This document shows positions 45,385 to 56,806 of a DNA stretch of 64,000 nt, piece by piece. Source of the DNA: Panagrolaimus kolymaensis (taxonomy: Eukaryota > Nematoda > Chromadorea > Rhabditida > Panagrolaimidae); contig JAJQJQ010000005.1 in NCBI GenBank assembly GCA_028622995.1, positions 6,510,001 through 6,574,000 on the forward strand. The letters are read 5' to 3'. A program made the position numbers and the translations under genes. How positions within the stretch are numbered: position 1 is the first letter of the stretch; each line of letters begins with the position of its first letter. Below the pieces are notes generated by a model, which was not told where the DNA came from, searched no databases, and was given only the letters and a program-made list of their open reading frames with translations.

Positions 45385-48300
45385 TCATTTATTCTTAATA
45401 ACCCGCCATTCATCTCTTGGGATCCTTTGAAAGTACTGAATCTTTGGATAGAAAACACGATACCATATTAGACCAATAATTGTGCAAACACCAACTAAAA
45501 AAACACAGTAAAGAAGTTAGTCGAGTTAAAATAGACAAACCTGATATGTAATAACCATCGATCGACATCTCACAAACATCGCCACTTGAAGTACATAATT
45601 CTTCATCTTGTTTAGTGTTACAAGTGTTGAGGATACTGAAAAAGAATATGGATTAATCATAAGTAAATAAATCTAATCGCTCATTATAAGAAAATCCAAA
45701 AACTTACGTTTGAGTTCCTTTTGCAACACAATTTTTGAAAGTAAAGAGATCCGTGATACTCAGGAACAAAGTCAATGGCCAATTTCCTCCAAGGTTATTC
45801 AAAGTGTTTAATAGCGTCATATAAGTTCCACCAATTTTAGGATCAGAAACTTGAGCATTGAAAGCCATCATTGACAGGAAGATACAGTAAGCTGAGATTT
45901 GATGGAAGTAATAAGCAACAATCCAGATGAGATAATACGAGTATGGATATTCGCCATCATCTTGACGAAAATGTGGAGTAACATACACTAAAGCAGCAAA
46001 CACAATGCCCATTACGATACGATAAGGATAAGCCCATAAGAAAACATTAAGTGGTCGACGTCCGGCGGTCTGTTTTCCCAAAAGCCATGGAAGAATAATT
46101 TGAAGTGGAGTTAAGAAAATTGCTCTCGAAGCTATGCCATCTTTTTTTACACCAGCGCCGATGAGTTTGAGATCAGTCATACCATCGGTTGCAGCAAAAG
46201 CAATCTAAAAAAAGAAATGTAAATACAAAATGGCAAAATTCGTTTATCGGCAATTTTTTAAACAAGTTGTAACACTGAAAAGAAAACTAACCTTGGCAGT
46301 CAATAACACAGCAACCATAATCATAACAGGCTTTAGACATATAATTTTGAATAATATTGCGTATGTATCAACAACACCAAGAGTCATTTCATCATTAACT
46401 GTTTCACTTTCGAGAACTTCATGTCCATTTTGTGTTTCAGAAAGAGATCCAACATGTCCAATTTCAGCTCGTCTAAAACGTTTAAAGTTATTGTATTGTA
46501 TTTTCTTTTTATTTTTAGAACCATTTCATTTTGTTGCACAAATATTTTTGCAATTTTTTAAAAGCTAAACCTATTTTTTGTCTGACGTCAAGTTTATGCT
46601 TCAAAATCTATTAAAAAATGCAAAGTTAGTTGTATCTTCTGTTCTGCTTTTTTCAACCCATTTATAGTCTTTTTTAGAAAAAGAAAAGTAACAAAAGCAA
46701 AATAAAATATTCGTGGATAAGAAAAAGTTATGACTCTTTTGGGGATTTTAAAATAAAATTTATCATTCTGTGATTCATTTCTTCGTTTGCTGCTTCAACG
46801 AAAGGATATATTTAACTCATTTTCTAGACAAAAGTATTATAAAAGTTTTACGATTAAAGGGAAACCGTGAACTTGGTTAAGCTTTTGGAACATCTGCTTC
46901 TATAGATTGTAACAAACAAACAACAAAAAGAAGGGTAAAAGGCGGAGCGCAAAATTTTTGTCAAAATATGCCCGTACTTTCAATGAATATTTAACTCAAC
47001 ATTATTTAATTTATAAATGGGGAAAAAATCCGGAAAAAGGTTGTCAACTTTTCAACAGTCATCTTCTTCAATTCCAAAAAAATAAATAATAAGAATTTCT
47101 TTTGTTTGCTTTTGATTTTTTTCTTTCCAAAAAATTGCTTTAAAAAAATTATAATTCCCTTGCCAAAAAAATAACAAACAAACAAAAAACTTCTTTTTTT
47201 GACAAATTGAATTGAAGCTTCTTGAGTGAGTGGGAGGGATGGAGTTTTATTGAAAAATGTATTTTTTGAAAAATTGTTTGAGGGTGTCTTCAACACCAAA
47301 ATAGGTTTGGCTTTTTACTCTTTCTCTTAACATTTTACTTTCCCACGTCTTTGTATTCAAAATAGAATTCCGTTCCGAAAATGAAGTAACTTACCCTTCA
47401 TTAGTTGATTGAGATTGAATGGAATTGTCGACTTCTTTTTTGAAGATTAATACCAAAGTTGTTGAAACAATAAACACCCAGCCCCAAAAGAAGACAAAGC
47501 CTAAAATAATTAATTATTAGAATTGTTTTATGGATAGTTGGTTTTCTAGCAAATAAACATTGTATTCACGCTAACGTTTTGTTGTAATTTTGATTTTTAA
47601 TTTTCTTCGAAATTATTGTAACACAAAAAAAAACTTTACACTAATGAATAAAGTAAACTAACCATAAGATTAGATTTTAGCTTTAATTTCCTTAAATATT
47701 TTACAAAATGATCAGAAGAAAGGAAGAAGCTATTGCTCAAATTTTGGTTGCATTGCTGCTACTTCAGTTTCCGCTAGAAAGCTTACAGCGGACAATTGGT
47801 GAGTGCTTACGTTAGTTCCACCCACTAGCCATCTTTGAAACTTTTCCTCAGAAATTTTTTTCACCTGTTTCTCAAGAAAAAAAAACTTGTATTTACATTT
47901 CAGATGATAATTGTAAATCAGAGAAATTGCGTGAAATTATATTAGAATCTGTTGGAATGTATCCCCATCAATATAGCTTTCAAGCAAAATACATGAAAAA
48001 AGCAGCAGAAGAGCGTTTTTCAAATTGGTGGTCAGCAGTTATTATAAGCGAAAAAGGAGGTTATGGTATGAGTGCTATTTATGATCAACATCAAAATACA
48101 AGGTACTAACTTTTGATGCTTTTGGACAACCATAAAATTAACAAAGAATAATATTTTTAGTTGTGAATTAATGATTTTTGGTGCATTTTATTGGCTAGGC
48201 AGAACTTGCTGATCATAATCTATTTCCCGCACAACAAAGTCATAAAAAAGGGGGCGGTACCCAAAAGAAAATTTGGACCCAGAAAAAGATAATAATTGAT

Positions 48301-49392
48301 TTTTAAAATGTGTAAAGCTTTTTTTGTTTTTATAATTTGAGATTTAATAAATTATAACTAAGTTAAAATCTTACCAGAAAGATCAACAATACCATAATCT
48401 TGAGGAGTTGAACGAAGCCATTTGTTTGCAAAATCCTTTGATTCGAGAGTTAATAAACCAACGTTGCCTAAAAAGAATCCAATTGTTTGACCGACGACGT
48501 TACAGGTTGAAGCATATCCGACATTCTTTCTGAAATAAAAAAAGTTCAGGTAACGTAAGTGAGACAAGATTTTGGGTACCTTGAAAGCATAGTCAAAGCC
48601 CATCCATCAACAGCGATATCTTGAGTTGCAGCAAGGAAGTTCAATGGCAAAAATATCATCATAAGCATGAATACATTAGGTGATTTGTTCTCTAAAATAA
48701 AATTAGGTTTAAAATGATGAAAAAAATAAAATGTTACTAACCAGAATTTTCATCAGTTCCAATAATTTGTGGTGAAATATAAGAAATAAGTAGTAAACCA
48801 GCCCCAATCAAATATTGACATGGAACCATCCATGATTTTCTACGACCAATTCGTTTGAAATATATTGCATCAACTATTGGAGCCCAAAGTAATTTCAAAC
48901 TAAATGGCCAATATGCAAATGAGAAAATTGCTTGTTGACCATAAGTAACATGACGAGATTGTAAAATTAATGGAATTGCAGAAATTAAACCTAATGGAAT
49001 ACCCTAAAAAATGAAAAATTATTAGATGTTCGAAAGAAGGTTTAAAAAAAAGACTTACTTGAAGTAAATACAAAAAGAGTAGTAAAAATATTGAACCAAA
49101 GTCATCTTCGAGTGTATTTTTCATTTGACGAATCCATCCAAAGGGACGTAATAGTATGAACTAAAAATGGTTGCATTAATTATTATATAAAATATTGAAA
49201 TCATTAATTTATTTTTTAATTTTTATCCCTTCAAAATATCAGTATTTTTTACTCGAGCTGATTTGAAATGTCATCTATTATGTTATTGCATTTTTAGGGA
49301 TCTTATTATAATGTTTAATGTGTTTGAAAACGTCAAGAATTAAAGTAACTTACGGGTGAAAAAATAAGGAGGAAGCTTTCAACTAAACCCAT
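45385..49392 (-). CDS. SLC33A1: Acetyl-CoA transporter, SLC33A1/AT-1 family
   Basis: Ten exons: 49392-49354, 49160-49059, 49003-48742, 48691-48580, 48529-48375, 47500-47395, 47472-region absent; then 46472-46292, 46204-45708, 45635-45541, 45494-45385; 552 aa in frame, near the 549 aa of the human protein. Multi-pass major-facilitator-type membrane protein of the ER that imports cytosolic acetyl-CoA for lumenal acetylation. Family stretches: GIPLGLISAIPLILQ, SLKLLWAPIVDAIYFKRIGR, NFLAATQDIAVDGWALTML, IGFFLGN, KLIGAGVKKDG, IGGTYMTLLNTLNNLGG, and a lumenal loop with several Cys before the last helix. The exon list in order is 1-5 as given, exon 6 47500-47395, exon 7 46472-46292, exons 8-10 as given. 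Intron 5 (874 nt) contains an opposite-strand gene. Confidence 0.92.
47708..48212 (+). CDS. Small secreted cysteine protein, ground-like-type, nested in an intron
   Basis: Three exons, 47708-47798, 47904-48102 and 48161-48212, in frame, 113 aa. The N-terminus has a hydrophobic signal-like stretch (AQILVALLLLQF). The mature part reads DDNCKSEKLREIILES, KAAEERFSNWWSAVII and SCELMIFGAFYW, ending in Cys. The spacing of C-x-x-x-x-L-x-x-I, A-x-E-x-x-F and a late C-x...F resembles the nematode ground-like domain of Hedgehog-related GRL proteins; the match is partial, so I hold it loosely. The whole gene lies within intron 5 of SLC33A1, on the opposite strand. Confidence 0.6.
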
Positions 49393-49704
49393 TCTTTTTT
49401 TGTGAAACATAAAATCGATGAAAGTTCAAGCTTCAAAAAATTTCGAAAAAGCAATCGAAAACAAACGTAAAGCGGCAGGATTATATCTTTCAACGAAAAA
49501 TATTCCCCAACATTTTGAAATTTGCAAGCGATTTTTTGGAAGTCACAGCACAAACGGTATTGAAGATAATTTTTTAGGCTAATTTGCGTTTGCATTAAGA
49601 AAAAGTTTACTGGAAAGTTTTTTGGGGCTTTGGACAAAAAAATATATCAAATGTAACTATGAATAAACACCATAATTAAGAAATGGATTTGATTCTAATA
49701 AAAC

Positions 49705-50199
49705 TTAATCTCTCACCGCTTTCTTAGGTTCTTCGCCATTTCCCTCAATTAGCTCAAAACTTCTTCGAGGTGCTTCATGTTTACGTTGATGAGGAAATAG
49801 AAATGGTATATGAGATCCACCACCGCCACTGAAATCTCCTTCATTCGCTAATACATCTTCACTAGTTTGAGGATTTTCTAAGAAATCATTTAAAGCACTT
49901 TCACGACGATGTTCTCGTAAAGAAGCTTCAGCTTTGGAATGAATTGTATCATCTTTATCATCCTCATCACCACTACTGCTTCCACTTTCATTATTCCATA
50001 GACCGCGCATGAGTGCTTTACTAAACACTCCGGTAAGCTTTGAAAATAATGAGGCGGAGTTGGAATCATAAATTTTGCGATGATTTCGACGTTGGCGTTG
50101 TTGATGATTTTCTCCTTCGTTATTCTTCTTCTTTGATGATGGGGGTGTTGCACGTGCCCGACTTAAACGTCGTCGACTTCCATTACTATTACCTTCCAT
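49705..50199 (-). CDS. Basic/acidic low-complexity protein, 164 aa, unknown
   Basis: Single exon from ATG 50199 (MEGNSNGSRRRLSRA) to TAA 49705. The open frame extends upstream but only through sequence between the ATG and a TATAAAG at 50249-50255, so this ATG is preferred. N-terminus strongly basic (Arg/Lys/Gln/Asn), then one conserved-looking helix LFSKLTGVFSKALMRGLW, an acidic SGSSSGDEDDKDD stretch, and a Gly/Glu-rich tail. No signal peptide; function unknown, nuclear or membrane-peripheral location both possible. Confidence 0.6.
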   Translation of the reverse strand: MEGNSNGSRRRLSRARATPPSSKKKNNEGENHQQRQRRNHRKIYDSNSASLFSKLTGVFSKALMRGLWNNESGSSSGDEDDKDDTIHSKAEASLREHRRESALNDFLENPQTSEDVLANEGDFSGGGGSHIPFLFPHQRKHEAPRRSFELIEGNGEEPKKAVRD

Positions 50200-50248
50200 T
50201 ATAAATGTTGTTCGTCCGTTAGATACTACCACTACCACCGGAAGTATA

Positions 50249-50255
50249 CTTTATA
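50249..50255 (-). promoter_or_regulatory. TATA box of the 164-aa gene
   Basis: TATAAAG on the minus strand, about 50 nt before the ATG at 50199. Confidence 0.45.
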
Positions 50256-51101
50256 AAGAGGAGATAATTTTTGATGATGCTCACGTGCGTTGATTCCTTT
50301 TCTTTCTTCCTTCTTTTTAATTTTATTCGATGCTTTTAATTTTTGTTGTCGCCGCCGCAGGAGGTGTTAGAGAGGAGGTAGGTAACCCGTTTCAAAGTTG
50401 AACCATTACTATTCGAATCTGGAAGTCTACAAATAAGAGAGAAAGAAAAAAGGGGAGCAAAACCCAAAGACACAATTATAAAGAATATATAAAATCATTC
50501 GCGAATTTAAACTTGAACAAAATCAACAAAAATTAACAAATTTCCGGTGCAAAGCATTCATGCAATCATTAATTTCATTAGCCTTCGACAACAACATAGA
50601 AAAATAAGATAGGATTTGCAACTAAATTTTAGCAAACGGCGATGAAGTTTGATTTTTAAAGTTTTAAAATAATATTTAGATAAAAGGAAAATAGAAAGAA
50701 AAAAACAAACTTTACGTTTGAAACGTCTCAACCACCGCCGTTGCCAACGTGGAAGATAAGAATGAAGCATTTCAAACATAATTGACATACATTTGTAGTG
50801 AATTTAGGCTTGGACAAAGATTTTTAAAAACTTTTAAAATAATAACAAAGAGGAATGGGGAAAACATTAATGCAACGTGTCATGGAAAAAATTGACGAGA
50901 AACCAAGCTCTTTTCTATGACCGAAGAAGAGAGAAACCCAGCATTTTCTCAACCAATGTAGCAATAAAAAGGGTCAATTTATAGTTTGTAGTTTATTCCT
51001 CTCTTCTCTAACCCTTTTTTTGCCTAATGTTTGCGAAAGCTTTTAAAAAATAAAATGATAAAAAAATAATTATAATTTTCAAATATTTTTTGTTTGTTGC
51101 C
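50256..51101. other. Intergenic with one exon-like island
   Basis: Mostly AT-rich. At about 50720-50785 the minus strand carries a GC-richer stretch encoding FEMLHSYLPRWQRRWLRRF ending at a GTAAAG donor-like site. No partner exon was found, so I do not model a gene. Confidence 0.3.
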
Positions 51102-51251
51102 CTAAAATACGAAAACAAAAAAACGAACCCCTTTTTTTTCTTCGCCTTTCGATATTGGACCAACCATATCACTGTGAGTTGCAGGAACAACAACTGCTGT
51201 ACCATGAGAAAAATTTGGACCATCATCAATTTGAAGCTGCTTTTTAGCCAT
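51102..51251 (-). CDS. 49-aa ORF, likely coding
   Basis: ATG 51251 to TAG 51102. The first 38 codons encode well-balanced sequence (MAKKQLQIDDGPNFSHG, then TAVVVPATHSDMVGP), followed by a Lys/Phe-rich end that may be intronic (a GTTCGT donor-like site follows the Lys run). A TTTCAG acceptor-like site lies about 45 nt upstream of the ATG, as would suit leader trans-splicing. Either a microprotein or the first coding exon of a gene whose other exons are not obvious. No family recognised. Confidence 0.4.
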   Translation of the reverse strand: MAKKQLQIDDGPNFSHGTAVVVPATHSDMVGPISKGEEKKGVRFFVFVF

Positions 51252-52879
51252 TTTTGCAATTTAAAAATGTAATTTTATTTATTTATTTTTTGGCTGAAAT
51301 TTAATAAGAATATATGGTAATTTTCTTTATTAACAAACATTCCTCGATTTTGATGCGTAACAAAAAAATAAAATAGTTATCACGGGATGTTCTCGTTGAA
51401 AAAAACAAATGCTGGATGGAAAGCAAGCCAATTCGCCGATAGGCAGGTATTACATAGAAAGAGATAAATTTGTCGTCAAAGCTTTTTAATCGACCCATCA
51501 TTAGCGACCTTAATTAAAAAAAACTTTTGTTAAGACATTCTCAAAAAATTGATTGGCTCTTTTCATACCAAAAATAAATGTTACCGAGATTGATGTGATC
51601 ATCAACATCACACATTTTTTTAGATGATGGGAGGAAGAAATTAATGATCTTTTTTAAAATAAAGTTATTGTTATTTCATCTAATAAAAGCAGTTACAAAT
51701 AAATATATGGGTGGAATTCAATAAACAAATAAAGTCTTTTTTTAGTTATTACATATATAGTTTTTCTTGTGATGATTATTGGAAGAACAAAAAATGGAAG
51801 CAATGGTAACAACAAAGTTGACGATTCGTCGTCACTGGACGATATTTTGTTTTTTTATTTTCAAAAATGATTAATTGACCATGAGGAAAAAAATGTTTGT
51901 TTATTAATAATTTTTATTAAAAATCTTGGCAATTAATGTTAAATCTTAGAAATCATGCATCAAAATGTGAGAGTTTAAAAAAAAATAGTCATGCTCAAAT
52001 GTTTTTGTAAAAAGGATTCCACAATAGTGAAAAATGTTTCTTTATAATTTTAAACAAAGATTATTAGGTTAGATTTTCGTTTTTAACATCAGATAAAATG
52101 TTTATGTACTATCACACGAAGAAAAGAAAAAATGGCTATGGCTAGAAGAATGGTAAAGGCAGAGAGTTGAATGAGACGATACTGAATCAAAAAATTTCCA
52201 AATCACGATTTAAAAAATATATATGTATTACTAAAAACATATAAGCGCTGCAAAATTAAAGTTTTGAACAAATTTATTTAAAGCAAAAAATAAAACTTTG
52301 GAGAGAGAGAAAAAAATAACCCTGGTCGATATATTTTTCAAAACCACCACCCAAAGCTTACATCCCAAATCGTGATTTTATCATTTTCAATCAATCACGT
52401 TTTATTTTAGCGATCGGCCATGAGCTGGGTTTTAAAAAAGTTGCAACAATCATCAAGAAACAAATAACAATGGAAAAATTTAATTACAATAAATTTCATT
52501 GAAGAAGCTTGAAAACAAAATCCTTCTATTCTCTTAAAATCTTTTTAAATTTATGATGACTGATGGTGGGAAGCAGAAAGTATCTCATCAATTTAGGTTC
52601 ATGATTTTCTTGAAATGATGTTATGTTTTTTTTATTTTTCAAGAATAAATGATGGTGTATTGTTTCGTTCTTCTTTTTCTTCTTCTTGACCATCACCATC
52701 AACAACTGCTCCACCTTAATTTTTTGGGTTTATTTTTTTTTGTTGTCTGTTGTTTTTTGTTATTATTTTTTTATTTTTTTATTTTTCCAACCAACTCTCA
52801 TTTATTTTTCAAGCTAGTTAGTTATTGCTGGAATCGTTTAAACCATTCCTTCTAAGTCTTCTCGATTTAAAAAAAGAAG
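51252..52879. other. 1.6 kb intergenic region
   Basis: AT-rich. A minus-strand open frame at 51301-51501 begins plausibly (MMGRLKSFDDKF) but ends in low-complexity sequence; not supported as a gene. T-runs at 52640-52800 generate spurious hydrophobic frames. Confidence 0.35.
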
Positions 52880-53005
52880 ATGAGTAAAAAAAACGAAGCT
52901 GAATTACCGCCTCCCGACGACGATATTTCAATCATTAGCTTCATCTTAGGATTCTTTCTTTCTTTGGGTCACATCGAACGAAGACGCTTTAGGCCGATTA
53001 GTTAA
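52880..53005 (+). CDS. 41-aa predicted membrane microprotein
   Basis: ATG 52880 to TAA 53005, preceded by an in-frame stop 12 nt upstream, so the start is fixed. The peptide has an acidic Pro-rich start (KNEAELPPPDDD), a single hydrophobic helix (ISIISFILGFFLSLG) and a short very basic end (HIERRRFRPIS). The polar-helix-basic layout and codon use look functional rather than random in this AT-rich setting. Nothing else is open on either strand nearby. Family not recognised. Confidence 0.4.
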   Translation: MSKKNEAELPPPDDDISIISFILGFFLSLGHIERRRFRPIS

Positions 53006-53645
53006 AAAAATGGACAAAAAAAAAAGAAGAAAAAAGACTAGTTTCATTCTTTCTTTAAAAGAAAAAAAGGTTTATGAAATCAAAAAAAAAATTGGATGAT
53101 AATAAAAATTATGATCAATTTGGGATCGAAGGAAAAAAAGAAAAGAAAGAAGATTATTTTTGCAGAAATTTAGAAGAAAGGAAATATAAAGTTTTGAAAA
53201 AATTTTATTAAATTATTGTGAGGTAATAAATAAAAATTATTAATAATAAAAACATACATATATAAATAAATAAAAAGAGGTCTTTGGACAAAGAAAATGG
53301 ATGGTTTTATTTTATTTAAACGCGTTGATAACAAATTCTCGAATAAAAATTTTAAAGATTTTCATAAACAAAATTTATGATGGGTGGCTTAAAAAATAAC
53401 CTGTTTATTCATTATCATCTTTCTTAATTTTTGAAGGTTAAAATAGTAGACGAAAAAAAAATAAAAGCTAACAAACGCATTTAACCTTGATATGAAAAGT
53501 AACTATTTCTTCTAATCAATTATCCAAAGGCCACTCCAATAAGTGATGGAAAAATAAATAAATATAAAAAAACAATGAACTAATAACAAAGCGATTTTAA
53601 AATAATGTTTTTAATATTATTATTACAAAGATAAATATTTTTCAT
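53006..53645. other. Intergenic, 3' flank of the PAN-domain gene
   Basis: AT-rich spacer with no supported feature. Confidence 0.45.
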
Positions 53646-56149
53646 TCACGCTTGTCTCATTTGTCTGAAATCAATTCTAACAGGCGTCAAAGGTTCCGGT
53701 AGTATCAACCCTGAAATGGCTCGTTGAACGCGAGCTTCTTTAATGTCTCCTAAAAATGATAATGAGAGGCGTGAGAAAAAAAAATGAAATGATGAGACAA
53801 ACCGGGTTTAATAGTTTCAGGTTCAATGGAACATCCATTTTCAAAATATAATAGTGTATCACTTTTATGTTCTTTGAAATTTTCGGGGTTTGATAAACTA
53901 TATTTATCAAAAAGTAAGCATTGACCCGTTGAAAAATCGAATGAAGCACTCTGAAAAAGAAAAATTTGTGATAAAAAAGTGCAAGAGAAAAAATTTACTT
54001 TGCATTTGAAGGTCGTTGAAAGAATGCAAAGTTCGACGCAACCTGAAACTCCTTCACGACCGGCAGGAAGTCCATCGAAAACTTCCTTGGGTGAAACATC
54101 TAATTTATAATCTCGGAATGCAAGGAATTCAGCACAATCTTTCACCACTGACATACTTTCTAAAAAATAAATAACGCTGGATTTCAAATCGATTTATTTT
54201 TATCTAACCTGGATAACAAAGTTTTTTGAATGCTCGAGTGCTATAATCTAAAGCTTTTGCAGGTTTAACACCAAACATTTCTTCTTCATAACCATAAGTG
54301 CATTCATTTCTTTTTTCATTAAATGCAAATGTGTTACAAACGTGTCCGTTTATCTGAAATCACCTTTACTTAGATTATGACTTTTTAATTATTGGACTCA
54401 CTCGAATTTTAGGACATTGCCTTATACAATCTTCAACTTTATTTACTTTTTTAGTTACATGATCTCCAATTCTAGGCAAATCAGAATTTTCAACTCCAAT
54501 CCAAACAAAGTTTGAATCTTTTGGACAATCAACATCGTCACTTTCAAAATCAGCATTCAAAGCTGAAGTAAAAGCTTTAGCTAAAGATTTAAAATTAGAA
54601 GCTTTATCAAGTTTTGCAGGAGCTCGACGAATATCGGGATTTGATTTGGTCTCAGCTCCAAATTCTTTTCGTGCAACTTTGAATACTTTCATTTCGGGTA
54701 AAATTGCTGGAACACTTTGTTCCATAAAATCCATTGGAGAAGGTAAAGGAAGCTTGGGAAGTTTTAACTTTGGATTGAATTTTATTTTCTTCGCTTCTTC
54801 TTCCTCTGAAAATTTGAAAAAAACAATTAAAGCTGATGTTTGACACCCAAAGTAAATCATGACAAAAATTTTCTGTACTATGCTTACCCCGAATTTGAAG
54901 AACTTCTTTTTCTAAAAGTCGCATTTGTTCTTGAAGATTTTTCAATTCAGCATCACGAGGATCTGGAGTTGTTGTGGGAGGTTCAGTAGGCTGTTCGGTT
55001 TCAGGTTCAAATGTTGTTGTTGTTGGCTCAAAGGATTCCATCATCATTGTGGGTGTGGGTTTAGCAGTAATTGGCACGGGATCATAATCTTTTGAAGCTT
55101 CTTCTTTCGTTGAAGGTTCATGATAATCTGTGTCATCGATCGTCGGTTTGTCAATTTGTTCATTAGCATCTGCTTCTTGTTCGTTTGCTTGTGGAACTCT
55201 AATGTCTTCAAAGTTTTTATGAGCTTGTTCGAGACCTTCTTGTTTTCGGTCATCAGCAAGAATATCTTCAGTTATGGGTGAAAGCGATGTTTGATAATTA
55301 ATTAAATTTCCATTATCATCATAATTCAAAACTTCATCAACTCGTGGTGTTTTATCAATTTTTTCATCAAATTTAGGGAATTTTTTGGGTGGCTTTGGAA
55401 CGTTTAAATCTGCATCATCAGAAAAATCGGGAACTTCATCAATGGGTTCTTTTTCTTCTGCATCAAGAGATTTTGGAGTTGGAGGTTGAGGAAAATTTTC
55501 AGGTGCAAACATTACCGGAATAGTTTCACCATTTACAACCTCAGTTACATGCGGTAAATATTCTTTAGTCGTTGCTTCTTCCGTTGAAACCTTTGCGATA
55601 GCATCAGCTGAAATTAAAATAAAAAATTTAAAGCCTTTGAAAGATTCAAAGCAAATTTACCAGCGCAATTAGGATCAGCAAGTTGGAAGTATATCATTCC
55701 TCTTTGGGGATAAACCTTTTTAAGCTCTATGCCATCCACCATAAAATAATGACAAATGTGGCTTATTTTGTCGTATACGATGGAACGACATCGAGACTGA
55801 AAAAAAAATTAATATTTTGGGAAGAATGAAAGCATAATTAGCTTCAATGTAAAAAACGAGCAATCAATAATGATATTAAAAAAATGAAAGAAGCTTTTTT
55901 ATTGCATTTTAAAGCTTACAGTAGCTTGGGCACAAAATTCTAAGCAATTTTCTTCTTGATTCATTTTCCATTCGCTATGAAATGGTTGAGCATGAATCAG
56001 TTTATGGCCATCATATCGTTCAAAGCATGGTTTCAAACCTAAATAATGAAAAACATACATATTGTCTTCGAAATTAAAAACTAACTTTCTGGATCAATAT
56101 TGGCTGCAACATGGCTAATTAAAGCCAAAATTACAACAAACCGAAACAT
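53646..56149 (-). CDS. Secreted protein with three PAN/Apple-type modules
   Basis: Nine exons: 56149-56086, 56038-55920, 55796-55661, 55607-54888, 54805-54402, 54353-54209, 54159-53999, 53950-53803, 53749-53646; 666 aa in frame. Signal peptide 1-16 (MFRFVVILALISHVAA). PAN module 1 (about 24-106: CFERYDGHKLI...CLEFC...CRSIVYD...CHYF). A long acidic, Pro/Thr-rich linker in the 720-nt exon 4 ends in a short coiled coil (about 325-346). PAN module 2 (about 430-530: FVWIGV...CIRQCPKIR...CNTFAF...CTYG). PAN module 3 (about 535-630: CAEFLAF...CVELCIL...FKCKSASFDF...CLLF). Cysteine spacing is that of nematode PAN_1 domains, which bind protein or sugar in the matrix or cuticle. Ligand unknown; C-terminus short and polar, no membrane anchor. 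Confidence 0.85.
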
Positions 56150-56806
56150 TCTTTTTGATTGTTAAAAATACGATGATGATGGGTGTCTTGAAATAAGATT
56201 CAAATGGATTCAAAAAAAAATAAAAGCGAGAGAAGAAATGGAAAGGAAAATGATTACACAATTTTCCCGCCGCAGGCTGACGACGCACTCGCTCATCTCT
56301 TATTTTACTTCAGGATAGTGACCTAAAAAGGAGCAACTCTTTTAAGAAAATCAAAAACCCAATCAACACTTTTTCATCCAGAAAACAAAAAATCATTAAC
56401 TGGACGATGCTTCCCTTCCTAAAGAAGAACAAAAGAGGAAATTCTCTTTCCTTTTTGTTTACGCAATAATTTTCGAAGATAAGATCATCATTTTTGTTTC
56501 ATTAATAATTTAATGCATAACTTTCACTTAAATTTATTATCGAGAATGGAAAAGAAATTGAAAGATTTTTTGAAGTAATAACATTTCCATTAAGAACAAA
56601 AAATTTCCCTCTCTAAATTAAGAACCGGATGCTCCAAATGAATACATCAAGTAAACCTCCTATTAGTCGCTTGAATCTTAAAGTTTTTGTAAGTTGATAA
56701 GACCAAATGAAAGCCAATTGGGTAACAAGATCTCAAACAAGATAGCAATCAAAATATTTATTAATACAATTCAATTTATTAAAAATCAGCTTTTACAATA
56801 ACAAAG
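56150..56806. other. Intergenic
   Basis: AT-rich, holds the PAN gene upstream region and the 3' flank of arginine kinase 1. No other feature seen. Confidence 0.45.

Noticed and set aside
50705..50790. Minus-strand FEMLHSYLPRWQRRWLRRF with a GTAAAG donor
   Set aside because: Looks coding but I could not find any exon to join; too short to call a gene.
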